Below the pieces are notes generated by a model that saw only the letters and a list, made by a program, of their open reading frames with translations, was not told the origin of the DNA and did not search any database. From positions 163,572-227,571 of the forward strand of contig CAWAXG010000056.1 of the NCBI GenBank assembly GCA_963785755.1: DNA of 64,000 nucleotides, in the 5' to 3' direction. Origin of the DNA: JACCXG01 sp963785755. Its GTDB lineage: Bacteria; Acidobacteriota; Vicinamibacteria; Vicinamibacterales; 2-12-FULL-66-21. Below, in pieces: positions 39,250 through 48,036 of this stretch (within the stretch, counting starts at the first letter, position 1; every line of letters starts with the position of its first letter). The translations under genes and the position numbers were made by a program.

Positions 39250-40197
39250 ATGGAACTACACATTCGGAATCTCTCGAAGAGCTACGCCAGCGGCGTGCGC
39301 GCGCTCAACAACATCACGCTGACGATCCCACCCGGGATGTTCGGGCTGCTCGGCCCGAACGGCGCCGGCAAGTCCACGTTGATGCGCACGATCGCCACGC
39401 TGCAGGAGCCCGACGCAGGCTCGATCCACTTCGGCGATCCGTCGGGCCAGGCGATCGACGTGCTCCGCCAAAAGGACCGCATGCGCGAGACGCTCGGTTA
39501 CCTTCCGCAGGAGTTCGGGGTCTATCCGAACGTGACCGCTGAGCGCCTGCTGGAGCATTTCGCCGTGCTCAAGGGCATCACCGAGCGACGGGCTCGCAAG
39601 GAGACCGTCGAAGCGCTCCTGCACCAGACCAACCTGTACAAGGTGCGGAGAAAGAAGCTCGGAGGCTACTCCGGCGGAATGCGCCAGCGGTTCGGCGTCG
39701 CGGTCGCGCTGCTCGGCAACCCGAAGCTGATCATCGTCGACGAGCCCACCGCCGGCCTCGATCCCGCCGAGCGTGTGCGGTTCCTGAACCTGCTCAGCGA
39801 GCTCGGGGAGGACGCCGTCGTGATCCTCTCGACGCACATCGTCGACGACGTGTCGGAGCTGTGCGGCCGGTTGGCGATCATCGACAAGGGAGCGATCCTG
39901 CTCGAGGCCGAGCCGCTGCGTGCGGTCGCGGCGATCCAGGGACGAATCTGGCGCCGCATCATCCAGAAGACCGAGCTGCCCGAGCTTCAGCGGGCCCACT
40001 CGGTCATCTCGACAAAGCTCCTGGCGGGACGCACGGTCGTGCACGTCCACGGCGTGGCATCTCCGGGCGCCGGCTTCGACCCGGTAGAGGCGGACCTGGA
40101 AGACGTGTACTTCAGCGCGATGGCGGGCCACTACGAGGACCCCGGCAAGACACTGCAAGGCGCGCCAGGGGCGGCTTCGGCGCAGGCGGGGCGATGA
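39250..40197 (+). CDS. Second ABC transporter ATP-binding protein
   Basis: A 315-residue ATPase with Walker A GPNGAGKST (~35-43), Q-loop YLPQEFGVYPNVTAERLLEH, signature YSGGMRQRFGVA, Walker B LIIVDEPTAGLDP and STHIVDDV. The GMRQR signature and the C-terminal extension match BcrA/DrrA-type exporters. ATG 39250 follows the permease stop by 4 bp; a start at 39196 would lie inside that gene. Its stop overlaps the next start (ATGA at 40194), so its cognate membrane domain is most likely the N-terminal part of the following fusion protein. Confidence 0.92.
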   Translation: MELHIRNLSKSYASGVRALNNITLTIPPGMFGLLGPNGAGKSTLMRTIATLQEPDAGSIHFGDPSGQAIDVLRQKDRMRETLGYLPQEFGVYPNVTAERLLEHFAVLKGITERRARKETVEALLHQTNLYKVRRKKLGGYSGGMRQRFGVAVALLGNPKLIIVDEPTAGLDPAERVRFLNLLSELGEDAVVILSTHIVDDVSELCGRLAIIDKGAILLEAEPLRAVAAIQGRIWRRIIQKTELPELQRAHSVISTKLLAGRTVVHVHGVASPGAGFDPVEADLEDVYFSAMAGHYEDPGKTLQGAPGAASAQAGR

Positions 40198-43100
40198 AGC
40201 TCTGGGAGATTTTCCGCTTCGAAATCCGCCATCAGTCGCGCCGCGCCTCGACGTGGATCTGTGCCGCGCTCCTGCTCGTGCTCACGTATTACATGACCAG
40301 GGAAATCTATATCGACAACGCGCGCAACCAGGGCTACTTGTTCAACGGGCCGTTCGTCATCGCGACGATGGCGTTTCTCGGCAGCATGATGGGCCTGCTC
40401 ATCGCAAGCTCGGTGACCGGTGATGCCGCTGCGCGAGACGTGCAGGCGCGGATCGCTCCGCTCCTCTACACGACGCCTGTCAGCAAGGCCGAGCACCTCG
40501 GTGGCCGATTTCTGGCAGCCTTCAGCCTTTTCGCGCTGGTTCTTGTCGCCGTGCCGCTCGGATTGCTGCTCGCCGCGATCGTGCCGGGTCCGGACGCGGA
40601 TCTGCTCGGTCCCCTTCGTCGGGACGCGTATCTGGCTGCCTACCTGGTCCTCCTGCTGCCGAACGCGTTCGTCGCAACCGCGTTCATGTTTTCGCTGGCG
40701 ACGCTCAACCGGCGCGCGATCGTGAGCTATCTCGGTGGTGTGCTGCTCTTCGCGGCGTGTGTGTTCAGCAGGACCTTCGTGGCCGGAACGTTGGGGCGGT
40801 GGAAGCTGGCGACGTTGCTGGATCCCCTCGGCCTCACCGCGTTGAGCGAGCTCTCGATGACCTGGACGCCAGCAGAGAAGAGCACGCTCCTCGTTGGGCT
40901 GCAAGGCTCTCTCGTCTGGAACCGCATCGTGTGGATCGGAATTGCCGTGGCGGTGCTCGCGATGACGCACGCCCGGTTTCGCCTGGCGCACTACGCCGCA
41001 GGGAGCCGGCGGCGCCGCAGCGCGCGCCCAGCCGAAAGGGAAGACGCCCCGATCCATGGCGCGCCGGCGCACGTGGCGCCGCGGGTCCAGCGGACATTCG
41101 GCATCGCCACTCACATGCGCCAGGCGCTCGCGGTTGCTCGGGAGTCACTCCAGACGATCGTGACGAGTTGGGGCGCCATGGCTCTCGCCTTGATGGCGGC
41201 GGCGCTCGTCGTCGCCAGCGGAACGCAGATCGAACACATGGGCGTGCCGCTCGTTGCGACGTCGGCGCGCACGGTCAGGCTCCTGTCGGACCGCTTGACC
41301 GATCCTCAGGAAGTGATGTCGCTGATGGTTCCGCTGCTCGTCGTCTTTTTTGCCGGCGAGCTCGTGTGGCGCGAGCGAGAGGCGCGCCTGAACGAGATTG
41401 CCGACGCCGCGCCGGTCCCGGATTGGGTGTCCGCACTCGGCAAGTTCGTGGGATTGAGCCTGGCGCTCGTCGCGGTGCAGGCGCTGATGATGGGGGCAGG
41501 GCTGCTCATCCAGGTGCTGCAGGGCCACTACGATTTCGAGCTCGCCCTGTACGGGCGCGTTCTTTTTGGACTCCAGCTGCCGGACTACGTCCTCTTCGCC
41601 CTGCTCGCCCTTGTCGTCCACGTGCTGGTGAACAACAAGTACGTCGGGCATCTCGTCGTCGTCATGGCCTACCTGTTCATGGCCTTTGGCTCGCTGGTGG
41701 GAGTCCGGCACCATCTGCTTGTCTACGGATCCGATCCCGGCTGGATGTACTCTGATATCCGCGGCTTCGAACCGTTCATCGGGCCATGGCTCTGGTTCAA
41801 GCTCTATTGGGCCGCGTGGGCGCTGCTGCTGGCGGTGGCCACCACGCTCTTCTGGGTGCGCGGCAAGGAGGCGGACGTCATTTCACGGCTGGCCTTCGCA
41901 CGCCGCCGGCTCACGCGCCGAACCGGGAGAGTTGCCGCGGCGGCCGTAGCGCTCGTCCTGTCGTCCGGCGGCTTCATCTTCTACAACACGAACGTTCTGA
42001 ACGCGTACCGCACGGCCTCCGATGGCGTGGCGCGGCGCGCGGAATACGAGCGTCGGTACGAACAGTACAAAGAGATTCCACAGCCGCGGCTCACGGGCAC
42101 CAACCTGAGAATCGAGATCTACCCGGATCGACGGGAGGTCGAGATTCGCGGCACGTTCAATCTCGCGAACACGAGCGCCGAAGCGATCGGCGCCGTGCAT
42201 CTCGCGACCAGTTCCGCGGTCGAGACGAAGAATATCCGCTTCGATCGACCGGCGAAGGACGTGCTCGCTGACGCGGAGCTTGGCCACAGCATCTACGCCT
42301 TGGAGACGCCGCTCGGGCCTGGAGAATCGCTGCGGCTCGATTTCGAGGTGTGCTTCAAGCCGCGCGGGTTCTCGAACGCCGGGATCGATCCCTCCGTCGT
42401 CGCGAACGGCACGTATTTCAGAACCAGCGCGTGGCTGCCGGCGATCGGCTATCAGGCGGACCGCGAGCTCGCAGGTGCCGCCGAGCGGCGCGCGCACGGA
42501 CTCGCCGCGCGTCCCGCGATGCCCTCTTTCGACGACGCGAAGGGACGTCACGATGCACGACGGTCCGTTCGTCTCGCCTTCGAGGCGGTGGTCGGCACGG
42601 CCGAGGGGCAGGTGGCGGTGGCGCCCGGACGATTGCGCCGGGCGTGGACCGAGAACGGACGGCGCTACTTCCACTACGTGACCGACGCTCCGATCCCGAA
42701 TGATGTCGAGATCTTCTCCGCGGCCTACGCGGTACACGAAGGAAGATGGAACCCTTCGACGAGCACGGAGCAGGACGTCTCGATCCAGATCCTTCACCAC
42801 CCGAAACACAAGTGGAACGCGGAGCGCCTGGTGCGAGGCGTACGGGCCTCGCTCGACTACTACACGAGGGAGTTCGGTCCCTACCCGCACGGTCAGGTGA
42901 GGCTCGTCGAGCACCCTGGCGACGCGGTGCTTCTCCACGCGTCGCCCGTGAACATCTCGTACGAGGAAGGGTTCTCGCTGTTGAACCCGGACAGCGATCC
43001 CCGGACGATCGATTTTCCGTTCGCCGTCACGGCGCACGAGGTGGCGCACCAGTGGTGGGGCCACATGCTGACACCCGCACCGGTCGAGGGCGGGGCGCTC

Positions 43101-43828
43101 CTCGGCGAGAGCCTCGCGTGGTACTCGGCGCTGGGCGTGGTCGAAGAGACCTTCGGCCGCGAGCACCTGCGGCGGCTCCTGGGGATGATGCGGGGGGTCT
43201 ACCTGATCCCGAGCGCGCGTGCCAACGTTCCGCTGCTCCGGGCCGACGATTGGTTCCTGGCGTATCGCAAGGGCCCCTTTGCGATGTACGCGCTCCGCGA
43301 GTACGTCGGAGCCGTGCCGGTCAACGGTGCGCTGCGGCGCCTGCTCGAGAGGCACGGCGGGGGAAAGCCTCCCTTGGCAACCTCTCTCGATCTCTACCGG
43401 GAGCTTCGAGCGGTGACACCGGCGTCGCTCCACTCTCTGCTGGTCGATCTTTCGAGGCGAACACTTTCTGGGAGCTGGCGACGCAAAGGGTGGCGGCGGA
43501 GCAGACCAGCACCGGCGAGTGGCAGGTGACGCTCGACGTGCAGGCGCGCAAAGTGGTGGTCGACACCGCCGGCGTCGAGACCGAACGTCCGATGGACGAT
43601 CTCATTGAGGTCGGCGTGTTCACGGGCGCTCCAGGGACAGAGCTCGGCGAGGCGCTGTACCTCCAGATGCATCGCATCCGCTCCGGCAAGCAGCGCATCA
43701 CCGTCACGGTGCCGAGCCAGCCAACCCGAGCGGGAATAGACCCGCGGAACCTTTTGATCGACGTCGAGGGCAATAACAACCTCAAAGAGACAGCGCGCGC
43801 CGAGAATCCTTCGTCGCGCACGCAGTGA
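40194..43828 (+). CDS. ABC-2 permease fused to M1 metallopeptidase, one frameshift near the end
   Basis: The N-terminal ~560 residues hold some twelve hydrophobic helices (MKLWEIFRFEIRHQSRR, then ABC-2 permease segments). The rest is M1 aminopeptidase-like: HEVAHQWWGH from His948 and, after the usual spacing, GESLAWYSA supply the HExxH...E zinc site. A continuous frame runs to 43529, but the expected C-terminus (FEANTFWELATQRVAAEQTS through DPRNLLIDVEGNNNLKET) is in another frame from about 43450, one base short in a T run. Joined, the protein has about 1211 residues. Known relatives have the same fusion. The role is probably export coupled to peptide processing. The frameshift removes only the last ~120 residues, so it may be a sequencing error. 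Confidence 0.85.
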
Positions 43829-44237
43829 TCGATCGGCGGTGCAGACCCCTGAGCCACCGCACCGCTCCTTGGCCACAACTTCGACCCGCCGCACCGCGTC
43901 GGCACCATCGAGCGCACTCAGATCTTGGCGACACCTCCAGGGTTGCAGGCAGTCATACTTCGGCCGCTCGGACGGCGCCCTGCTGTGGACTCGTGGCGAG
44001 TTAAGGACCGGAGCCGCTGGCTGGTTGCTCGTTGATGTTTTTCGTCACGACGGCGAGCAGTGGAGGCGCTCCCTGATCAACCGCGAGTTCTCGGCTGCTC
44101 CTACGTCACTGCGCCTCGGGGAAACGGCCGAGGGAACGTGGCACGGCGTCGCCGAGTATGCGCACCCGCCTACATCGCAAGAGATTTGGCCAGTTGGTGG
44201 CCGGCTGCTGGCGCGGCCACCGCGTCGCAGAGCGCTG
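43829..44237. other. Gap with no supported gene
   Basis: A plus-strand frame crosses this region, but its composition is not convincing and I recognise no family. It contains the stop side of both flanking genes (M1 fusion and CPBP protease, convergent). No clear terminator hairpin was found. Confidence 0.4.
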
Positions 44238-45002
44238 TCACCGGATCGCAGGCGTTTGAGATCCAAACCTGACTGTACCAGCGAGAGCGACGGCTCCGTA
44301 AACGACACACAGCGTCCACCAGAACACAACGGAGGAGCCGTCCGCACCTCTCAGCGCCATCGTGATGTTGACCGACAGGTGACCGACCATCGTGGCAAGC
44401 ACAGAGTCGCGACCCTCCATGAACACCAGGCCCAGAAAGACTCCTGTGAACGCCACGGGAAGAAGAAACAGTAGCGGTGGCACCAACTGCTGCGGCATAC
44501 CTGGGAAGAAGAACGAGGAGACGTGCCACAGGCTCCAGAGACTGGCGCCTGCCCACACTGCCGGCAACCTCCCGTAGCGCGTCCGAAGACGTGGCAGGAG
44601 GAACCCGCGCCAACCGAGTTCTTCGCCGACTGCTCCCGTGAGGCACTGCATCGCGACGACAAAGGGGACAGCCACGAGCGGTATGAATGGCGCTCCCTCT
44701 CCAGCCGCCCGCGAAACGAACACAGCCGTCGCCGTTGCGCCTGCAGGCACAGCCGCGGCGATCGCAAGCCATCGGATCCCGTCGCGTGGATAGCGCAGCC
44801 GTCCGAGCGCCTCCCTGAAGCCCGTTGGACCATCAGCCCATCGTGTGAGGAGCAGTGCAACGATCGTCGGCGACCATACCGTGGGCAGTAACCATGCAAA
44901 CAAGGCCCAGACCTCGCCCTCGGCCGCCGGGTCTCGCAGGAGGAAATACAAAGCCCATGGAACCAAATTGACAGCGGTAAGGAATAGAAGAACCTGTCGC
45001 AT
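44238..45002 (-). CDS. CPBP-family intramembrane metalloprotease (Abi-like)
   Basis: A 254-residue polytopic protein starting at the ATG complementary to 45000-45002 (a longer frame adds a polar stretch unlikely in front of the first helix). The family signature is complete: GEELGWRGFLLPRL (EExxxR), SLWHVSSFFFP, and HLSVNITMALRG (third motif with His and Asn). These are CAAX-prenyl-protease-like glutamic intramembrane proteases, some involved in bacteriocin immunity; here the target is unknown. Divergent upstream region 45003-45711 has no recognisable partner. Confidence 0.88.
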   Translation of the reverse strand: MRQVLLFLTAVNLVPWALYFLLRDPAAEGEVWALFAWLLPTVWSPTIVALLLTRWADGPTGFREALGRLRYPRDGIRWLAIAAAVPAGATATAVFVSRAAGEGAPFIPLVAVPFVVAMQCLTGAVGEELGWRGFLLPRLRTRYGRLPAVWAGASLWSLWHVSSFFFPGMPQQLVPPLLFLLPVAFTGVFLGLVFMEGRDSVLATMVGHLSVNITMALRGADGSSVVFWWTLCVVYGAVALAGTVRFGSQTPAIR

Positions 45003-45711
45003 CGGTTGCACCTCATGAGCGCGTCGTGATGCGGGCACTGATTTCCGCCTCTCTCGGCACGATCGGTCGACCTGCGAGGTGTGATGCCGAGAGCGATCTC
45101 CCGATCAGGACTATTTCGTCCAGGCCAGCGTCGAGCCTACGGCCGTCCCGGCGTCAGTGTCAGATTCGCGAAATCTCCGAGCGAGGCACCTGAAGAGCGG
45201 CGTTCGATTGCCGATTGGCCGCAGTCGCTATAAGGACCTAAAGAGGCAGACTGAAAAGCGGTGCCTGCAGGCGCCTCCGACGACGATGCGCCGGAACATC
45301 CACTTGCAACCCAGGTGCAACCAGTCGCGGGTCCTGACACCGAAGGCGAACAGTCTAACTGCTGTGTTTTGAGAGGTGAGCCAATCAGGAATCGAACCGG
45401 CCATGGCGCTTTCCACCTGAGAACCGGAGCTGGTGGGCGCGCATCGTGGGCGCACCTCGACTCGATCCGCATAAGCATTGCACGGACCATGCTCCAATTA
45501 GAGGAATCGCTCCTAATCCGAGCCGAAGACGCCGCTACTGCGGACTTGCTGTGGCTTCTTGACCTGCGTGCGTTCCAGGGCGGGCTGGTTCCGGCACGTG
45601 CCAAGTGCGGTTGAGACGCGGCTGCAATCGAGTGGCACCTCGTCGTCGACGAAAGGGTCGTTCGCGATTGGGATTCCCTTCAGTTCACTGTGCTGATCGC
45701 TGGAGGAACAG
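45003..45711. other. Gap, no recognisable gene
   Basis: Frames on both strands are present but have no features of real proteins that I can defend. One plus-strand frame ends LLWLLDLRAFQGGLVPARAK at 45614 and may be the end of a lost gene. No structured RNA seen. The segment ends at the first copy of the GTCCACAGCCGC repeat. Confidence 0.35.
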
Positions 45712-45916
45712 GTCCACAGCCGCACCCCAGTTTTATTGAGGTTTCTGTGAGGCTGCCCTCGGTTGAAGCGCGGGGGAGGTGGCGGGAGCGGGGGAGGATG
45801 GGCGGAGGTGACCGCATGAGCCGATTAGGTCGGAGACCATAATTTGCTCGGGGTCAGCATGGTCGCGCACCGGCACGCCCAATCTTCCCAGGCATGGACC
45901 ATTCACCGATCGTCGG
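45712..45916 (+). repeat. GTCCAC repeat, copy 1 (long form)
   Basis: Core GTCCACAGCCGCACCCCA, then gttttattgaggtttc, a ctcggttgaagcg segment and a purine-rich run ending gcgggggaggatg. It continues for another ~110 bp (ccataatttgctc..., attcaccgatcgtcg) that is shared only with copy 3 at 51426, so copies 1 and 3 are a longer version of the element. Same orientation as the five other copies. Confidence 0.8.
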
Positions 45917-46018
45917 GCCCTTTCAGCCAAACCCTGCGGCGTTTTTTCGTTACTTTGCACGCAGACGCGATGCTGCAGTGAACCGCGTCCCGTGCGGCGC
46001 AGCCACACCCTGGCGGTT

Positions 46019-46401
46019 GGCACTGTCTCAGTTTGAAAATGGTCCGTTGCGCGGCCACCAGTCGCGGCCGAGGCCTGCGAATCTGGCGAGCAGCCCGCCG
46101 CCGTCATGTTGTGCGGATTGAGGCTACCTTGCCTCGGCCTGAAATCCGCGCATGACCCAAGCGAGGCCAAGGCCGAACACATAAAGCGACCCTACTGGCA
46201 AGATCCACAGCCGCATCACGAACAGGGCACTCTGCATGGTCCAACCGCGATCGGGCATTCCTGCAAGTGCCAGGATCACAACAGCCCAAAGAATCGAAGC
46301 CAGTAGCCAAAGGCGTTGCCAGCCGTTGAGAGTCGTCATCGCTGCACCTCGGCCTGATTAGACACCACTGATCGGGAAACGCTTCAAACTGAGACAGTGC
46401 C
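46019..46401. mobile_element. 383-bp mini-transposon with 19-bp TIRs and 8-bp target duplication
   Basis: GGCACTGTCTCAGTTTGAA (46019-46037) and TTCAAACTGAGACAGTGCC (46383-46401) are perfect terminal inverted repeats. TGGCGGTT flanks both sides (46011-46018 and 46402-46409) as an 8-bp target site duplication. The inside holds no transposase, only a 71-codon membrane protein gene on the minus strand. The 8-bp duplication and short GC-starting ends fit the IS1595 superfamily, which is known for passenger genes, but family assignment is inference. It would need a transposase from elsewhere to move. Confidence 0.85.
46124..46339 (-). CDS. Small two-helix membrane protein (transposon passenger)
   Basis: A 71-residue protein with two hydrophobic helices: LWLLASILWAVVILALAGM and WILPVGSLYVFGLGLAWVMR. 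It begins TTLNGWQRLW and ends in a short soluble tail RGFQAEAR. The pattern (WQRLW-helix-loop-LWILP-helix-WVxRGF) recalls small inner-membrane proteins found in proteobacterial genomes next to mobile genes; the function is unknown. It is the only frame of any size within the mini-transposon, and it fills most of it. Confidence 0.65.
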   Translation of the reverse strand: MTTLNGWQRLWLLASILWAVVILALAGMPDRGWTMQSALFVMRLWILPVGSLYVFGLGLAWVMRGFQAEAR

Positions 46402-46536
46402 TGGCGGTTCGACCTGATGAAAGAGCCTGCTCTCCGCGGCCAGTCGACCCAGGCGCAGAAGCACCGCAAGCGCTGGCCGGAGGCAATGGCGGCGATGCGG
46501 AAGCAGTTGAAGGCCCGCACGCGGTAGAGTCAGCGC

Positions 46537-47412
46537 ATGGCCGACGAGATTGCGTTCCCTCCTCCGGGGTTCACGGCCGTCCTCGTCTTCGACGACCCGA
46601 CGCCGAACACCGTCATCCTCAAACGCATTGTTGAGTTCCCGATGGGGGTTGCGGCGAAGTGCACCGACCTAAAGGGTGAGGAGATGAACGATTTCATCGA
46701 TCTCATACTCCTGATCGCCCGGAAGATGCTCTCCGTCTACAAGCACAAGGAGGCGTATCACGCCGAGGAGCGGCGCCTCGAGGAGAAGTTCAAAGCGGAT
46801 CCTGCCACACCGCGCGTCCACTCCCAGGAACTGTTCGAGGAGTTCGATGTCTTCGTCGTCCAGATCAAGAGCACGCTCGATCACATGGTCAAGATAATGC
46901 GGCCGATGCTCGGGCGGAAGTGGACGATGTACACCTTCGCCGATAAGGGCATGGGTGTTCTCACGTCTCTGCAGCGGAATACCGGGAAGCACTACGTCGG
47001 ACGAGTGAAGATGATGGAGGCCTTCGTCTTCACGAAGCGGAACTTCGAATGGTTGGAGGCTGTGATCGCAACGCGCGATCGGGCAAATCACAATCTCGAC
47101 GGCGGCCTCAAGGTCGAAACGGTTGCTGTCTTCCGAAACCCTGACTCCACGCTAAACGTCCCGATGTGGACCGCCGAACAGCGGCTCGCCACGATGATGG
47201 ATATCACCTGGGAAAATTTCTTCGGGCTCGTGGAGGATTTCATCATGATCGCGCTCCACTTCCGCTTCAAGATCGACGAGTGGGGTATGTTCCGCGACCA
47301 CCAGCCGCTCTCCTCTAAGCGCGGGTCGTGGAAGGTGATGCCGAAGGCCGAAGCCGACGCGCTCTCGCGAAGCTTGGGAAACACCGCTTTAGACGGATTC
47401 ACCGGAATCTGA
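46537..47412 (+). CDS. Protein of unknown function, possible HEPN-like fold
   Basis: A 291-residue soluble protein I do not recognise. It has a short beta-rich start (FTAVLVFDDPTPNTVILKRI) followed by mostly helices. Near residue 185 is IATRDRANHNLDG, where Arg-x4-His resembles the RX4-6H motif of HEPN RNases, in a helix-turn context similar to that fold; the rest of the match is weak. Codon use and composition look like a real gene. The gene stands between repeat copies 1 and 2, follows the mini-transposon by 135 bp, and ends before a 12-bp stem. Function by similarity to toxins or nucleases would be speculation. Confidence 0.7.
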   Translation: MADEIAFPPPGFTAVLVFDDPTPNTVILKRIVEFPMGVAAKCTDLKGEEMNDFIDLILLIARKMLSVYKHKEAYHAEERRLEEKFKADPATPRVHSQELFEEFDVFVVQIKSTLDHMVKIMRPMLGRKWTMYTFADKGMGVLTSLQRNTGKHYVGRVKMMEAFVFTKRNFEWLEAVIATRDRANHNLDGGLKVETVAVFRNPDSTLNVPMWTAEQRLATMMDITWENFFGLVEDFIMIALHFRFKIDEWGMFRDHQPLSSKRGSWKVMPKAEADALSRSLGNTALDGFTGI

Positions 47413-47490
47413 TCGCGTTCCGTCCGCTGTACAGACCTCCACCGCTCCCTGCGCTGAGAACAGTAATTGAAAGTCGCTAGCGTTCATCGG

Positions 47491-47545
47491 AAGTGACTCG
47501 GCGCGAGATGATCGGGCGGGCGCCGACTCAGATGCCGAGTCACTT
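47491..47545 (+). terminator. 12-bp inverted repeat after the unknown gene
   Basis: AAGTGACTCGGC (47491-47502) and GCCGAGTCACTT (47534-47545) are exact complements with a 31-nt spacer, followed by ttgataac. It could terminate the 46537 transcript; the long loop also allows an insertion-end origin. The remaining 47546-47818 has a short frame (FDTAYDPGHGWLSIPRV) of unknown meaning and nothing else. Confidence 0.45.
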
Positions 47546-47818
47546 TTGATAACGAGACTTGAAGGGAGCCGGTGGCGATGAAGGCGGGCGCGGTGCCGCT
47601 ATGGAGCTACTATTGTGCGCCCTGAAGAATCAACGACTTACGAGCCACGCTGACGTTCGATACGGCCTACGACCCAGGTCATGGCTGGCTCAGTATTCCA
47701 CGCGTAGCGGCCGCCGCGCCAGCGGCTTCGTTCAAGTCGCCGTTTGTTGACCGATAGGCGGGGGTGGTCATCGACGCAGCCGCTTGGACCGGAAGGATCC
47801 GCTCGCCCGCAACATCGG

Positions 47819-47933
47819 GTCCACAACCGCACCCCAATTTTATTGAGGTTTTCTGTCAGGCTGCCTTCGGTTGAGGCGAGAGGGAGGTGGAGGGAGCGGG
47901 GGAGGATGGAGCGGGGGAGGATGGGGCGCGAGA
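47819..47933 (+). repeat. GTCCAC repeat, copy 2
   Basis: GTCCACAACCGCACCCCA, ttttattgaggtttt, then ttcggttgaggcgag and a purine run with a doubled ggagcgggggaggatg. It ends about 100 bp upstream of the kinase start; a TATAAT (47987-47992) lies between, probably the kinase promoter -10. Confidence 0.8.
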
Positions 47934-48036
47934 GCTGACGCCGAGCTCAACCGGTCACGTCGGAAGGCATAGACGTGGTCCTGCCCTATAATCCCGCCCA
48001 CCTGCGCGCCCGGCTCGGGCAGCCTGCCTCCAACCG

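Larger units (their letters stand above)
45894..46527 (+). pseudogene. Small open frame split by the mini-transposon
   Basis: If the 383-bp element and one copy of its 8-bp target duplication are removed, a frame from ATG 45894 (MDHSPIVGPFQPN) continues through GAATPWRFDLMKEPALRG to QLKARTR and TAG at 46525-46527, giving 80 residues. The element therefore sits inside this frame. Whether it was a real gene is uncertain; it begins within the shared tail of repeat copy 1 and ends just before the ATG of the next gene, so it could be its upstream partner. Confidence 0.4.

Noticed and set aside
43839..44474. A 211-codon plus-strand frame after the M1 fusion
   Set aside because: Overlaps the end of the well-supported CPBP gene on the other strand, and its residues show no family features.
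45137..45604. A 155-codon minus-strand frame in the gap after the CPBP gene
   Set aside because: Ser/Arg-rich composition and lack of any motif; the opposite strand is equally open.
46104..46520. A 138-codon minus-strand frame overlapping the mini-transposon
   Set aside because: It crosses the transposon boundary and target duplication, so it is a chance frame; the smaller membrane-protein frame inside the element is better supported.
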